From assembly GCF_030269485.1 (NCBI RefSeq), contig NZ_BSTL01000002.1:12317-74243 (forward strand): DNA of 61,927 nucleotides. The letters run 5' to 3'. A program made the position numbers and the translations under genes. The number at the start of each line of letters is the position of its first letter. Position 1 is the stretch's first letter. Under the pieces are notes generated by a model, which saw nothing but the letters and a program-made list of their open reading frames with translations, was not told the DNA's origin and did not search any database. Of this stretch, positions 1 through 8,100 are shown in pieces. The DNA is from Actinoplanes sp. NBRC 103695. GTDB lineage: Bacteria; Actinomycetota; Actinomycetes; Mycobacteriales; Micromonosporaceae.

Positions 1-1
1 C

Positions 2-172
2 TGGCGTGCCCGTCTACCACTGGCGTGCCCGTCTACCACTGGCGTGCCCGTCTACCACTGGCGTGCCCGTCTACCACTGGCGTGCCCGTCTACCACTGGC
101 GTGCCCGTCTACCACTGGCGTGCCCGTCTACCACTGGCGTGCCCGTCAACCACTGGCGTGCCCGTCAACCAC
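2..172. repeat. 19-bp tandem repeat, nine copies
   Basis: Nine head-to-tail copies of the 19-bp unit tggcgtgcccgtctaccac fill this stretch; the last two carry gtcaaccac instead of gtctaccac. The array touches the window edge, so the true copy number is unknown. Because 19 is not a multiple of three, several frames stay open through it, but this is an artefact of the repeat and no gene is called. A related 19-bp array lies at 29111-29167, and both sit just before a family B dispersed repeat in the same orientation. Confidence 0.95.
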
Positions 173-180
173 TCGAGGGC

Positions 181-300
181 CCGGCCGCCGCCGTGAGCGG
201 CGGCAATGACCGGGAGTGGGCACCCCGGGGGGCCTGGCAACCGGGCTTGACCCCACGCCCGGCGGAAGCGTCGGCAGCGAGGACAAGCGCCAGCAAGGTC
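181..300 (+). repeat. Dispersed repeat family B, copy 1
   Basis: This gene-free stretch shares long runs of similarity with 29180-29395 (same strand) and 28966-29070 (opposite strand). The shared parts are gagcggcggca near the start, agtgggcacc, a ggcctggc core and a cccggcggaagcg-type end. No open frame with family resemblance covers it. It separates the 19-bp array from the end of the nucleotidyltransferase gene. Its edges are approximate. Confidence 0.6.
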
Positions 301-335
301 GGACCTCCACCCTGTCTCTGACGCCTGGCCGAAAG

Positions 336-1085
336 TCAGTCTCGGAGGGTGTCCAGGTCGGCGACGAGGGCGGCGGGGGCGCCGGGCCAGTAGCGGCGGG
401 CGCAGGACCACATCGCGGCGATCGCGGCGGTGAGGGAGGCCGCGTCGGCGGTGGCTGTTGTGCGGTGCAGGGCTTGGACGACGGCGGTGGGGAGGTCGGT
501 CTCGGCGGCTCGGGACGGGGTGAGCCAGTGCTGGGTGCGGTTCTCGGCGAGGCGGGCCATCCACAGCAGGTGGCGCTGGGCGTGGGTGAGGGCGTCGACG
601 GCCCGGAGGAACTCGCCTCGTTGCGTCACGTGGTGGGCCAGGACCAGCCAGTTGACGAAACGGCCGGCGATCTCGTCGAGGTCGCCCACGGGTGGGCGTT
701 CCGGGAGGGACTCCAGGGCTCGGCGGAGTTCGCCGGTGCGGTCCAGGATGAGCATGCGCTCGGGTGGGGCGCCGCGGGCCGGCCACGTCGCCACGGAGGC
801 GATGTCCCGGGCGTACGCGAAATGGAACTCGCCCCGGATCAGGCCCGGGAAGAACGCGACGTGGGCGCCGAACTCGTTGACCACGACGTGCCGGATCTCG
901 CCCACCTCGGCGATCCAGGCGTGCTCGTCGATCGTGGCGTCGTCGTCGGCGAACAGCCAGAACTCGACGTCGCTGTGCTCGTCGGCCTCGCCGCCGGCGA
1001 ACGAACCGTAGGTGAGGGCGGCGACCAGTCGCTCGTCGGCCCGGCAGAGCTCGCGGACACGGGCGATCAGGATGTCCTGGAGCAT
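336..1085 (-). CDS. Lnu(B)-like lincosamide nucleotidyltransferase
   Basis: Predicted cytosolic nucleotidyltransferase of the Lnu(B)/Lnu(F) group, enzymes that add AMP from ATP to lincomycin or clindamycin. The catalytic core is visible as YGSF (residues 26-29) followed by SDVEF, giving Asp39 and Glu41 as metal ligands. The later IRGEFHF and LTHAQRHLLWMARLAEN blocks closely resemble Lnu(B), and 249 residues is near that family's length. The ATG lies in the first unit of a 17-bp tandem repeat and overlaps the stop of a minicistron (TGATG), so translation is probably coupled to upstream reading. It is the last gene of the PadR/membrane protein group. Family assignment is strong; the natural substrate is inferred and may not be a lincosamide. 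Confidence 0.85.
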   Translation of the reverse strand: MLQDILIARVRELCRADERLVAALTYGSFAGGEADEHSDVEFWLFADDDATIDEHAWIAEVGEIRHVVVNEFGAHVAFFPGLIRGEFHFAYARDIASVATWPARGAPPERMLILDRTGELRRALESLPERPPVGDLDEIAGRFVNWLVLAHHVTQRGEFLRAVDALTHAQRHLLWMARLAENRTQHWLTPSRAAETDLPTAVVQALHRTTATADAASLTAAIAAMWSCARRYWPGAPAALVADLDTLRD

Positions 1086-1193
1086 CAGCGTTCCTGGAGC
1101 ATTAGTAGTCCTGGAGCATCAGCGTTCCTGGAGCATCGGTGGTCCTGGAGCATCGGTGGTCCTGGAGCATCAGTGGTCCTGGAGCATCAGTCG
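1075..1193 (-). repeat. 17-bp tandem repeat of start-stop minicistrons, seven copies
   Basis: Seven copies of a 17-bp unit fill the junction between the membrane protein gene and the nucleotidyltransferase gene. On the coding (minus) strand the unit reads ccactgatgctccagga. Each unit holds an AGGA followed six bases later by ATG, so each is a potential ribosome binding site plus start. Most units encode MLQDH or a similar peptide, ending in a stop that overlaps the next ATG (TGATG or TAATG). The first start overlaps the stop of the membrane protein gene, and the last start is that of the nucleotidyltransferase, which itself begins MLQD. Unit length is not a multiple of three, so successive starts change frame. 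Confidence 0.95.
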
Positions 1194-1999
1194 TACCACC
1201 AGAAGAGCATCGACCCACCCGCGCTGGTGCCGAACCAGATCGGCAGGACCAGAGTGGACAGCCCGGCGACGGCCAGCAGGATCCGGGTGCGCCGGGGGAG
1301 GGACGTGCGGAGTCCGGCCAGGGTCACGGCGGCCAGGCCGAGGAACGCCGCCGAGAAGCCGCCGTCCTGCGCGCCGGTCAGGAGGGGGATCGTGGTCGAG
1401 ACGATCGCGAAGGCGATCGTCAGCAGCGCCGCGACGCCCAGCCCGGCGGCGTGGCGGCGGCGGCTGATCGCGGTGGCGATCAGGCCGGGCAGTGCGACCG
1501 TGACGGTCAGGAAGGCGCCGCCGAGGACCACGCCCCAGGCGGTGAGGTGCAGGACGAACCACAGGGGGAAGAACGGGCCGATCCCGTCGCTGAGCGGCCA
1601 GAGGTCCTTGGGGTCGACGACCATCGCACTGTCGCCGCGGGCGAGGCGGCCGGGGATGTCGAAGGCGTAGTAGCGCAGCGGGACGAAGAAGTAGAACGAG
1701 AGCATCGACCAGAGCAGGCCGGCCAGCAGGACGCGGGCGACGGTGTCCAGCACGCCGGTGGGCAGGGCGATCACGTCCAGCGCGGCTCGGCGGTGGGCGG
1801 CCCGGCGCAGGCTGGGCAGGGTGCGGGCGGCGCCGACCAGGTAGCGGCGGCGGTCGGGAAGGGGGAGTGCCAGCAGGTCGCCGGTCCATTCGTCGCGCTG
1901 GCGGTCGCGGAAGCCCGCGGGGAGCAGGGCGGCGAGAAGGGAGACGGCGGCGCGGTCGGCTCGGCCGAGACGGGTCGCGCCGGGGTGGCCGGGCGTCAC
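1187..1999 (-). CDS. PadR-associated integral membrane protein
   Basis: A 270-residue membrane protein of unknown function. A cytosolic N-terminal segment (about residues 1-75, with a DEWTGDLLALP stretch) is followed by about five hydrophobic helices. This is the layout commonly found directly after PadR regulators in actinobacteria, where such proteins are called permease-prefix-domain or hypothetical membrane proteins. The GTG start overlaps the PadR stop as GTGA; another in-frame GTG lies three bases upstream. The stop lies in the last unit of the 17-bp repeat and overlaps a repeat ATG (TGATG). Transport or sensing function cannot be read from the sequence. Confidence 0.75.
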   Translation of the reverse strand: MTPGHPGATRLGRADRAAVSLLAALLPAGFRDRQRDEWTGDLLALPLPDRRRYLVGAARTLPSLRRAAHRRAALDVIALPTGVLDTVARVLLAGLLWSMLSFYFFVPLRYYAFDIPGRLARGDSAMVVDPKDLWPLSDGIGPFFPLWFVLHLTAWGVVLGGAFLTVTVALPGLIATAISRRRHAAGLGVAALLTIAFAIVSTTIPLLTGAQDGGFSAAFLGLAAVTLAGLRTSLPRRTRILLAVAGLSTLVLPIWFGTSAGGSMLFWWYD

Positions 2000-2307
2000 C
2001 ACGCGAGTTCCCCGGAGGTGCCCCGAGACGAGCGGCGCTTGGCGATGGCCTCCTGCGCGGCGGTGGCCCCGGCGGCGGTCAGCGTGTAGTAGCGCCGCCG
2101 CGGCCGGCCCTCGGTGTGCACGTCGATCTCCTCCGGGCGGCTGCTCAGCCACCCGGCGGCCTCGAAGGCGACCAGGATCGGGTAGATCGTGCCGGGTTCC
2201 AGGCCGGCCTCGGCGGCGAGGTCCAGTCCGTACCGCTCGCGGCCGGGGTCGGCGGCGAGCGCTCGCAGGACGAGCAGGCGCGGCGTGGTCATGCGCATGG
2301 CTGGCAT
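1996..2307 (-). CDS. PadR family transcriptional regulator
   Basis: A 103-residue winged-helix regulator. LLVLRALAADPGRERYGLDLA, then GLEPGTIYPILVAFEAAGWL and the wing RPRRRYYTLTAAG, are the standard PadR DNA-binding fold; the dimerising tail is short. It heads a run with the membrane protein (GTGA overlap) and the Lnu-like gene, so it probably represses this operon. Three in-frame ATGs occur near the start (residues 1, 4 and 6). No convincing ribosome site precedes any of them, and a TATATA box ends ten bases before the first ATG, so the transcript may be leaderless. The inducer is unknown. Confidence 0.88.
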   Translation of the reverse strand: MPAMRMTTPRLLVLRALAADPGRERYGLDLAAEAGLEPGTIYPILVAFEAAGWLSSRPEEIDVHTEGRPRRRYYTLTAAGATAAQEAIAKRRSSRGTSGELAW

Positions 2308-2316
2308 GCGCGTACT

Positions 2317-2324
2317 CTATATAG
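2317..2324 (-). promoter_or_regulatory. Probable -10 region and PadR site
   Basis: The perfect palindrome ctatatag contains a TATATA box immediately upstream of the PadR gene. PadR proteins usually bind AT-rich palindromes overlapping their own promoter, so autoregulation is likely. No good -35 element is evident. Confidence 0.4.
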
Positions 2325-2358
2325 CTATTCCTTGTTCTGCATAGGGCTGGTCGAGCGC

Positions 2359-3405
2359 CTAGGGGAGTTTCCAGTTCTGGCCGTCGCCCCCGCAGGTGGC
2401 GAGCGTGACGTCGTTGTCGTTGGCGGTCACGCACTGCTTGGTGCTGTTGTTGACCAGCGTGTTGTTCGGACCCGCGCGCCACTGGGCGGCCGCGTTGTCG
2501 CCGCAGACGCGGACCTTGACGGCGCCGCCCTCCTGGATCGCGCAGGACCCGCCGACTCGCAGGGTGCCGTCCTTGGCCAGGGTGAACCGTTGCGACGAGG
2601 TGTTGTTGCAGTCCCGGGACACCAGTTCGTCGCCGAGCAGCAGGATGCCGGCGTCGATGTCCAGGCAGTTGCCGGAGTCGGCGATGACCTGGCCGGTGCG
2701 GTCCGAGGCGGGCGGCGGGGCCAGGGTGGCGGGCGCGGTCGGGGCCTGCGGGTTGCCTCCGGCGGGCGGCAGCGGGAAGTTCGGCACGGTGGTGCCCTGC
2801 GCGCCGGGACGCTTGGTGTTCTGCGTCTTCGTGTCGCCGGGGGACGGCGAGGTGCCCGAGACGGACGGGCCGGCGGAGGGTGCCCCGGCGGGTGCGGAGC
2901 CGCCGGGGGAGCCGGGCTCACCGGTGGCGGGGGTCGCGACCGGACGCGGCTCGGCGGCGGTCGGCGTCTCCTCGTCCTGTGACGGCCAGAGCGCGATCAT
3001 CGTGACGGCGACCGCGATGACCAGGGCGAGGCCGGAGCCGATCAGCCAGACCATCTGCCGGCGGTCGGACTCGGGGTGCACATGCGACACCGGGGGCTCA
3101 CGGCCGCTGTCGCCGGGCAGGACCATCGGGGTCGGGTCGGGCACGAAGACCGGGCCGGTGTGCTCGGGGTCGTCCGGGTAGGGCCGGTCGTCCGGATAGG
3201 AGCCGTCCGGGTAGGAGCCGTCGGGGTGGCTGTCGAAGGACGCGGTGTCGTAGGCGTCCGGGTCGTGCAGCTCGGGTGGAGCTTCGGGGAGCTGGTACTC
3301 CGCGGCGTCGGGCGGGATGTAGGGCCGCACGAGGACCTGGTCCGGTTTGTCGGAATAGTCCTCGTAGCCGTTCAGCACATCGCCCGTCTCGTCGCGCACT
3401 GTCAT
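2359..3405 (-). CDS. Membrane-anchored ricin-type beta-trefoil protein
   Basis: A 348-residue type II membrane protein. The first ~115 residues are acidic, proline-rich and cytosolic, with YPDGS repeats (about residues 64-80). One transmembrane helix follows (about 119-140, WLIGSGLALVIAVAVTMIAL), then a Pro/Gly/Thr-rich extracellular linker. The C-terminal ~125 residues form a ricin-type carbohydrate-binding trefoil, with QRFTL, QWRAG and a final NWKLP matching the QxW repeats and conserved cysteines present. It is likely an extracellular glycan-binding protein; no catalytic domain is visible. It precedes the PadR operon on the same strand but has its own stop and a 51-bp gap, so shared transcription is uncertain. 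Confidence 0.8.
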   Translation of the reverse strand: MTVRDETGDVLNGYEDYSDKPDQVLVRPYIPPDAAEYQLPEAPPELHDPDAYDTASFDSHPDGSYPDGSYPDDRPYPDDPEHTGPVFVPDPTPMVLPGDSGREPPVSHVHPESDRRQMVWLIGSGLALVIAVAVTMIALWPSQDEETPTAAEPRPVATPATGEPGSPGGSAPAGAPSAGPSVSGTSPSPGDTKTQNTKRPGAQGTTVPNFPLPPAGGNPQAPTAPATLAPPPASDRTGQVIADSGNCLDIDAGILLLGDELVSRDCNNTSSQRFTLAKDGTLRVGGSCAIQEGGAVKVRVCGDNAAAQWRAGPNNTLVNNSTKQCVTANDNDVTLATCGGDGQNWKLP

Positions 3406-3658
3406 CCACCGTCCCGGCTGTTGGACCTACCGGGCGGCAAAAATACCTGCATCAAGGTCCATAGTCACGTTTCAATCAGATGAGCGACGTAACCGTCACA
3501 TCAGCCACGGATCCATGCCACCGCCACGTGGCGGATCGGTCACCGCGGGTGGTGGTGGGCGGCGCTTGCGGATCACGTTCACCAGCCGGCCGAGGAGCAG
3601 CCCGCGCCGACAGCACATCGACAACAGGACGGCAGCGACCGCGGTGCAGGCTCGGCCG

Positions 3659-4061
3659 ATGGAGGTCGAGCGCATCGCCGTGGTCGTCCTGCTCGCCCTG
3701 TGGGCGGTACTCACCTGTGCGGCGGGCTGCCTGCTCTGCACGGCGTTGCTGGTACGCGGCGACGCGGACGAGCTGCGCAGGCAGGAGGCCTTCCTCGCGG
3801 ACATGGCGCACGATCTGCGTACGCCGCTGACCGCGCTGCGCGCCCTGGCCGAGGCGGTGCTGTCCCACCCCGATCAGCATGTCCATCGTCCGCTGGGTGG
3901 TCGACGCGCACGGCGGCAAGCTGCGGGTCAGCGGCAACCGCGGCGGCGGCACCGTCTTCGAGGTCTCGCTGCCCACCTCGGGTCGTTCCCTGCTGGGCAT
4001 CTACGACCACCTGGATCCGCGTGCGGCCGCCCGGACCCGGGCAGCGCTCGACGGCAAATGA
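3659..4061 (+). pseudogene. Degenerate sensor histidine kinase
   Basis: Remains of a membrane histidine kinase. The first part encodes an N-terminal helix (VVVLLALWAVLTCAAGCLL) and a dimerisation H-box with the phospho-acceptor His (FLADMAHDLRTPLTALRALA). About 20 codons later the reading moves to another frame, where the final strand of a kinase ATPase domain appears (SIVRWVVDAHGGKLRVSGN, then RGGGTVFEVSLP). The whole N box, G1 box and lid are missing, so an internal deletion removed most of the ATP-binding domain and broke the frame. No response regulator gene lies beside it. Function is almost certainly lost. Confidence 0.75.
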
Positions 4062-4132
4062 TTACCTTCCGATTGCCGGGATGTCAGCTTGCGGTTGCCG
4101 TGCGGAGGGGGCGCGCGCGAGAGCGTTGTCGG

Positions 4133-4300
4133 ATGATCGCGTTCGCGGGGATGGCGCTGGCCGCCTGCACCGGGGTGCTGCTCGCCGCCCTGGACAGCCC
4201 GCACGTCCGGGACAGCCCGCGGCTGCGCCGGCTGAGCATGGTGCTGCTCGCCGCGTCGGCCGCCACCCTCACCGCGGCGGGCGCCGACGCAGTTTGGTGA
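4133..4300 (+). CDS. Possible small two-helix membrane protein
   Basis: A 55-residue frame with two hydrophobic segments (IAFAGMALAACTGVLLAAL and RLSMVLLAASAATLTAAGA) separated by a charged DSPHVRDSPRLRR loop. It lies just after the kinase relic and overlaps the end of the nucleoside hydrolase gene on the other strand by 32 bp. No ribosome site stands out and no family is recognised. It may be another remnant of the decayed signalling locus. Confidence 0.3.
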   Translation: MIAFAGMALAACTGVLLAALDSPHVRDSPRLRRLSMVLLAASAATLTAAGADAVW

Positions 4301-5126
4301 ACAGGTCGCGGAACACCGCGTCCCGGTCCACCCACAGCGCCTCCCGGATCAGGTGCCGGCGCGGGTCGTGACTCCAGGTGCCCTCGGCGGTGAGCAGCGG
4401 GCTGTGCACCTGCGCGGTCGGCACCCACGCCGGGTTGACCAGCCAAGCGACCGCGCCGAGGTCCCACAGCACCTTCGACCGGCCGAAATGCTCGGGGTAC
4501 CAGCCGGCGTAGATGTCGGCCAGGTAGTCGCCGATGGCGCCGGCGCCGCGGACGTGCCGCTCGATCTCCGCCTGCGTCGTCCGCAGGTGCTCGGTGACGT
4601 TGCGGCACGGTACGTGGACCAGCGGCACGCCGGAGTCCAGCAGCACGTGCGAGGCGGCCGGGTCCTGCTCGACGTTGAACTCGACGGCACGGTGCCAGTA
4701 GCGCGGGTTGCCGCCCAGCCACACCACGACGATGCGTTCGGCGATGCCCGGCTCGGCCTTCAGCGCCGCCGCGACGTTGGTCGGTGCGCCGATCGCCAGC
4801 ACGTACAGCGGCTCCTCCGACAGGTAGGCGCGGGCGATCAGGTCCTGCGACGCGGCGCTGGGCGAGGCGGGCAGCCAGGACGTCGACCCCTGGTGCACGG
4901 GCACGTCGGCGTGGCCGGGCATGCGGTCGAGCAGCCGGCGGATCTCGGCGTGGCTCTTCAGCATCCCGTCCCCGGGACCGGTGGACCGTCCGTTGTGGAA
5001 CGGCGCGGCGTAGATCGCCTCCAGCCGGATGCGTTCCGGCGAGAGCAACGCGTACACCACCGCGAACTGGTCGTCGATCTCGTTGTAGGTGTCCGTGTCC
5101 AATACAGCCCGCACCACTGCGCTCAC
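4269..5126 (-). CDS. Nucleoside hydrolase family protein
   Basis: A 285-residue cytosolic hydrolase of the inosine/uridine-preferring nucleoside hydrolase fold, which cleaves N-ribosides to base and sugar using a bound calcium. The metal-binding N-terminus reads LDTDTYNEIDDQFA, a variant of the usual DxDxxxDD cluster. Later landmarks are LAIGAPTNVAAAL and VVVWLGGNP, then EFNVEQDPAASHVLLDSGVP carrying the conserved NxxxDP-type motif. The GTG start overlaps the beta-galactosidase stop as GTGA, so the two are translated together. Paralogues of this fold can act on other glycosides, and pairing with a secreted galactosidase suggests a sugar-scavenging role. The exact substrate is unknown. Confidence 0.85.
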   Translation of the reverse strand: MSAVVRAVLDTDTYNEIDDQFAVVYALLSPERIRLEAIYAAPFHNGRSTGPGDGMLKSHAEIRRLLDRMPGHADVPVHQGSTSWLPASPSAASQDLIARAYLSEEPLYVLAIGAPTNVAAALKAEPGIAERIVVVWLGGNPRYWHRAVEFNVEQDPAASHVLLDSGVPLVHVPCRNVTEHLRTTQAEIERHVRGAGAIGDYLADIYAGWYPEHFGRSKVLWDLGAVAWLVNPAWVPTAQVHSPLLTAEGTWSHDPRRHLIREALWVDRDAVFRDLFTKLRRRPPR

Positions 5127-8100
5127 GGAGTGCAGCTTATGCGTGCTCCCGCCCAATCCGCGTGGTCCAACCCGTTGCCGTCTCCGGCGTCGGTCACCCG
5201 CAGCTCCAGCGTCGTCCCGCCGGTCAGGTCCACGTCGACGGGAGTCGCCGGCCCCTCGCCGGTGAGCCGGGCGGTCTGGGTGAGCTGCCGCCCGTCCAGC
5301 CACACCGAGGACACCACCGAGCCGCCGCTGCCCGTCTCGTCGTCCACGCCCGCGTCCGCGCGGAACCGGGTGCAACCGCCGCCCAGAGGCACACGCACGA
5401 CCGAGAGAGCATGCACACCCAGACCCTTTGCGTACGCCTTGCCGGCGATGGTCAGGGTGTCGCCGTCGCCGGCCGCCTGCTCGCCGTTGCTCAGGTCCCG
5501 TTCCACCGGACCCCACCCGTTGCTCACCGCCTCGAACGGCCGGTCGCTCAGCCAGGCGTACCCGGGCGGCAGCGGCGTCTGAACCGTCGCCGACGCGGTG
5601 GTGGTCGAGGTGAAGCCGCTCGGGGTCGAGCTCACCACGGTCGCGGTGAGCTCGTGGGTGCCCACATCGGTCCCGGCCGGGGCGGTGACCTGGAAGGACG
5701 CGGTGCCGGCCCCGCTCAGCGTCACGGCCGGCGGGGTCACGGTCCAGCCGTCCGGCACGTCCAGCGTGACCGTCGCCGAGGTGAGGCCCTCCGCGCAGCG
5801 AGCCGTCACGGTCACGTCCACGGCCGCCGGGGTGCCCGGGGTGACCGTGTCCGGTGCGTTCAGGTCCACGGTCGGCGGGCAGGGCGCCGGCACGTCCGAG
5901 CCGGGCACGCCGCCACGGGCCGCTTCGCCCCGGGTCAGCGGGCGCAGGACCAGTTCCTGCGAGTACGACCGGGTGGCCGGGAGGCGGTAGGGCGCGAGCA
6001 CCGAGTTCGGCGTCTCGCCCATGCCGGTCTCGCCGGCCAGCGCGTGCAGGGTCACCCACCCGCGGTTCTTCACCAGGGGCAACTGGTGGTCGTACTCGGC
6101 CCGGGCCAGTTCGTCGTACTGCGTCACGCTGACGTCGTTCATCCCCCCGACCAGCAGCCCGTTCGTGCCGTCGGTCAGCGCGGCCCAGCGCGCGTCGGTG
6201 TGGTTGCCGTAGGCCTGCGGCCGCGAGTAGCGCACGTACTCGTCGGCGACCGTGCTGCGGTAGACGCCCATCGCCGCCCCGGACTTCCGGTCGTTGTAGG
6301 TCTCCTGCGGCCCGCGCGCGTAGTACGCGAACTTCTGCATCGCGTCCGGGACCTTCAAGGACAGACCAACCCTGGGGAGGTACGGCAGGGAAGCCGTCCC
6401 CGATCCCGACGGCGTGACCTGCTGCCGCAGCGTGACGGTGCCGTTCCGGTCGATCCGGTAGCGCAGCGTCTGGTCGAACGCGATGCTGATGCCCGCGTAC
6501 CGGCTGGTCACCGTCACGACCGCGGCGTCCGGCTCGGTGGACGACTCGACCGAGGTGACCGTGTGCGTCATCGCGTCCATGCCGATGTCGTGCCAGACGC
6601 GGCGGTCGTCGGTGCCCCAGTCGTACGTCTCGTTGCTGGTCGGCGGGCGGATCACGGACAACGCCGGCCCGCCGCGCAGCAGCTCACGGCCGTCCGCGCG
6701 CATCGAGGCGAGGGTGCCGCCGTCGAAGCGGTAGCGGAAGTCGTCCCCGCTCACCGTGATCGTGCCGCCGGCGCTCGCGAGCTTCGGCGCGCCGCGTACC
6801 GGAGCAGGGAGAACGCCGGGAACCGCCCGGCCGCCGGCCGCGAACTGACCCTGACCCAGCACCCAGCCGGCGGGGGCCCACTCGGTCGCCTTGGTGCTCA
6901 GCGCCCGCACGGTCAGGAAACGCTCGCGGTCGTTCGGGTTGGCGGGGGCCTGCTCGACGGTGATGTCTCTGCTCTCGCCGGGCCCGATCGCCACGACGGA
7001 CGATCCGGACTTCAGCGCGCGTTCCTGTTCGGTGAGCTCCCACCGGACCCGTGTCCGGAAACCGCCGGCCTGCTGCTCGTTGGTCAGCCGGACGACCGTG
7101 GGGGAGACCTGGGTGACGCGGATCGGGGACTGCGCCCAGGCCATCTCGCGGACCTCGGGCTGCAGGTAGCGGTCCGAGCCGACCAGGCCGTCGGTGCCGG
7201 ACAGGCTGATGCCGAGGCTGAGGAAGTCGCCGCGGCGCCGCACCTGGTCGAACTCGAGGGCCAGCACCGGCTCGGCGGCGGTGCCGTAGATCCGCGCGTA
7301 GTCGACCTCGCCGTGGCCGGTGCGCGCGCTCCACAGGTCGTTGTCCTGCTGCGTCTCGGCGTTGTGGCCGATGTTCACCTCGTACAGCCCGGGGTCGACC
7401 TTGCCCGTCTTCGGAACGGTCGCCACCTCGGCGCCGTCGATGACCAGGCTCAGCCGCGAGCCGTCGTACGAGCCGCTCACGGTGTGCCAGTTGTCGTACC
7501 AGCTCGCCGGGACATCCGCGGCCACGGTCGTCCAGCCGTTGAGGTCGGCGCCGAACTCCAGGGTGTCCCGGTCGCGCATCTGCAGCGCGTACCCGAGGCC
7601 CTTGGTGAGGATCGGGAAACTGCCGGACCACGCACCCGGCTTGACCCGCGCCTCCAGCCGGACCGCGTCGGTGAGATCGAGACGGGGGTCGCGGAAGACG
7701 TCCACGAAGTCGTCCAGCCCGGACAGGTCGACCACGCCGTTCTCCACCGTGGGCTTACCGACGAGGAACGCCTGGTCGGAGACCATGTAGAGAGGCTGGC
7801 GGAGGTTCTGCTCGGCCCAGTCCCAGATGAAGCCGCCCTGCATCGACGGGTAGCGGCGGGCCAGCGCCCAGAACTCGTCGAAGTTGCCGAGGCCGTTGCC
7901 CATCGCGTGCGCGTACTCGCCCATCACGATCGGCTTGGCGCTGCTCTGGGTGCGCGCCTCCAGGCGGGCCGGGGTCGGGTAGCGCGGACCGTCCACATCG
8001 GCGTAGGGGGCATCGCCGTCCGGGCTGTTCGACTGGTGGTAGAGCAGGCGGGTCGGCTCGTTGGCGTCGGCCCAGGCGGCCATCGCGTAGTGCGCGGCGC

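Noticed and set aside
2..172. CRISPR array
   Set aside because: Units are 19 bp and directly adjacent with no spacers, so this is a tandem repeat. The same holds for the 17-, 23-, 24- and 49-bp arrays.
1139..2089. Plus-strand frame beginning in the 17-bp array
   Set aside because: Antisense to the membrane protein and PadR genes, no family resemblance.
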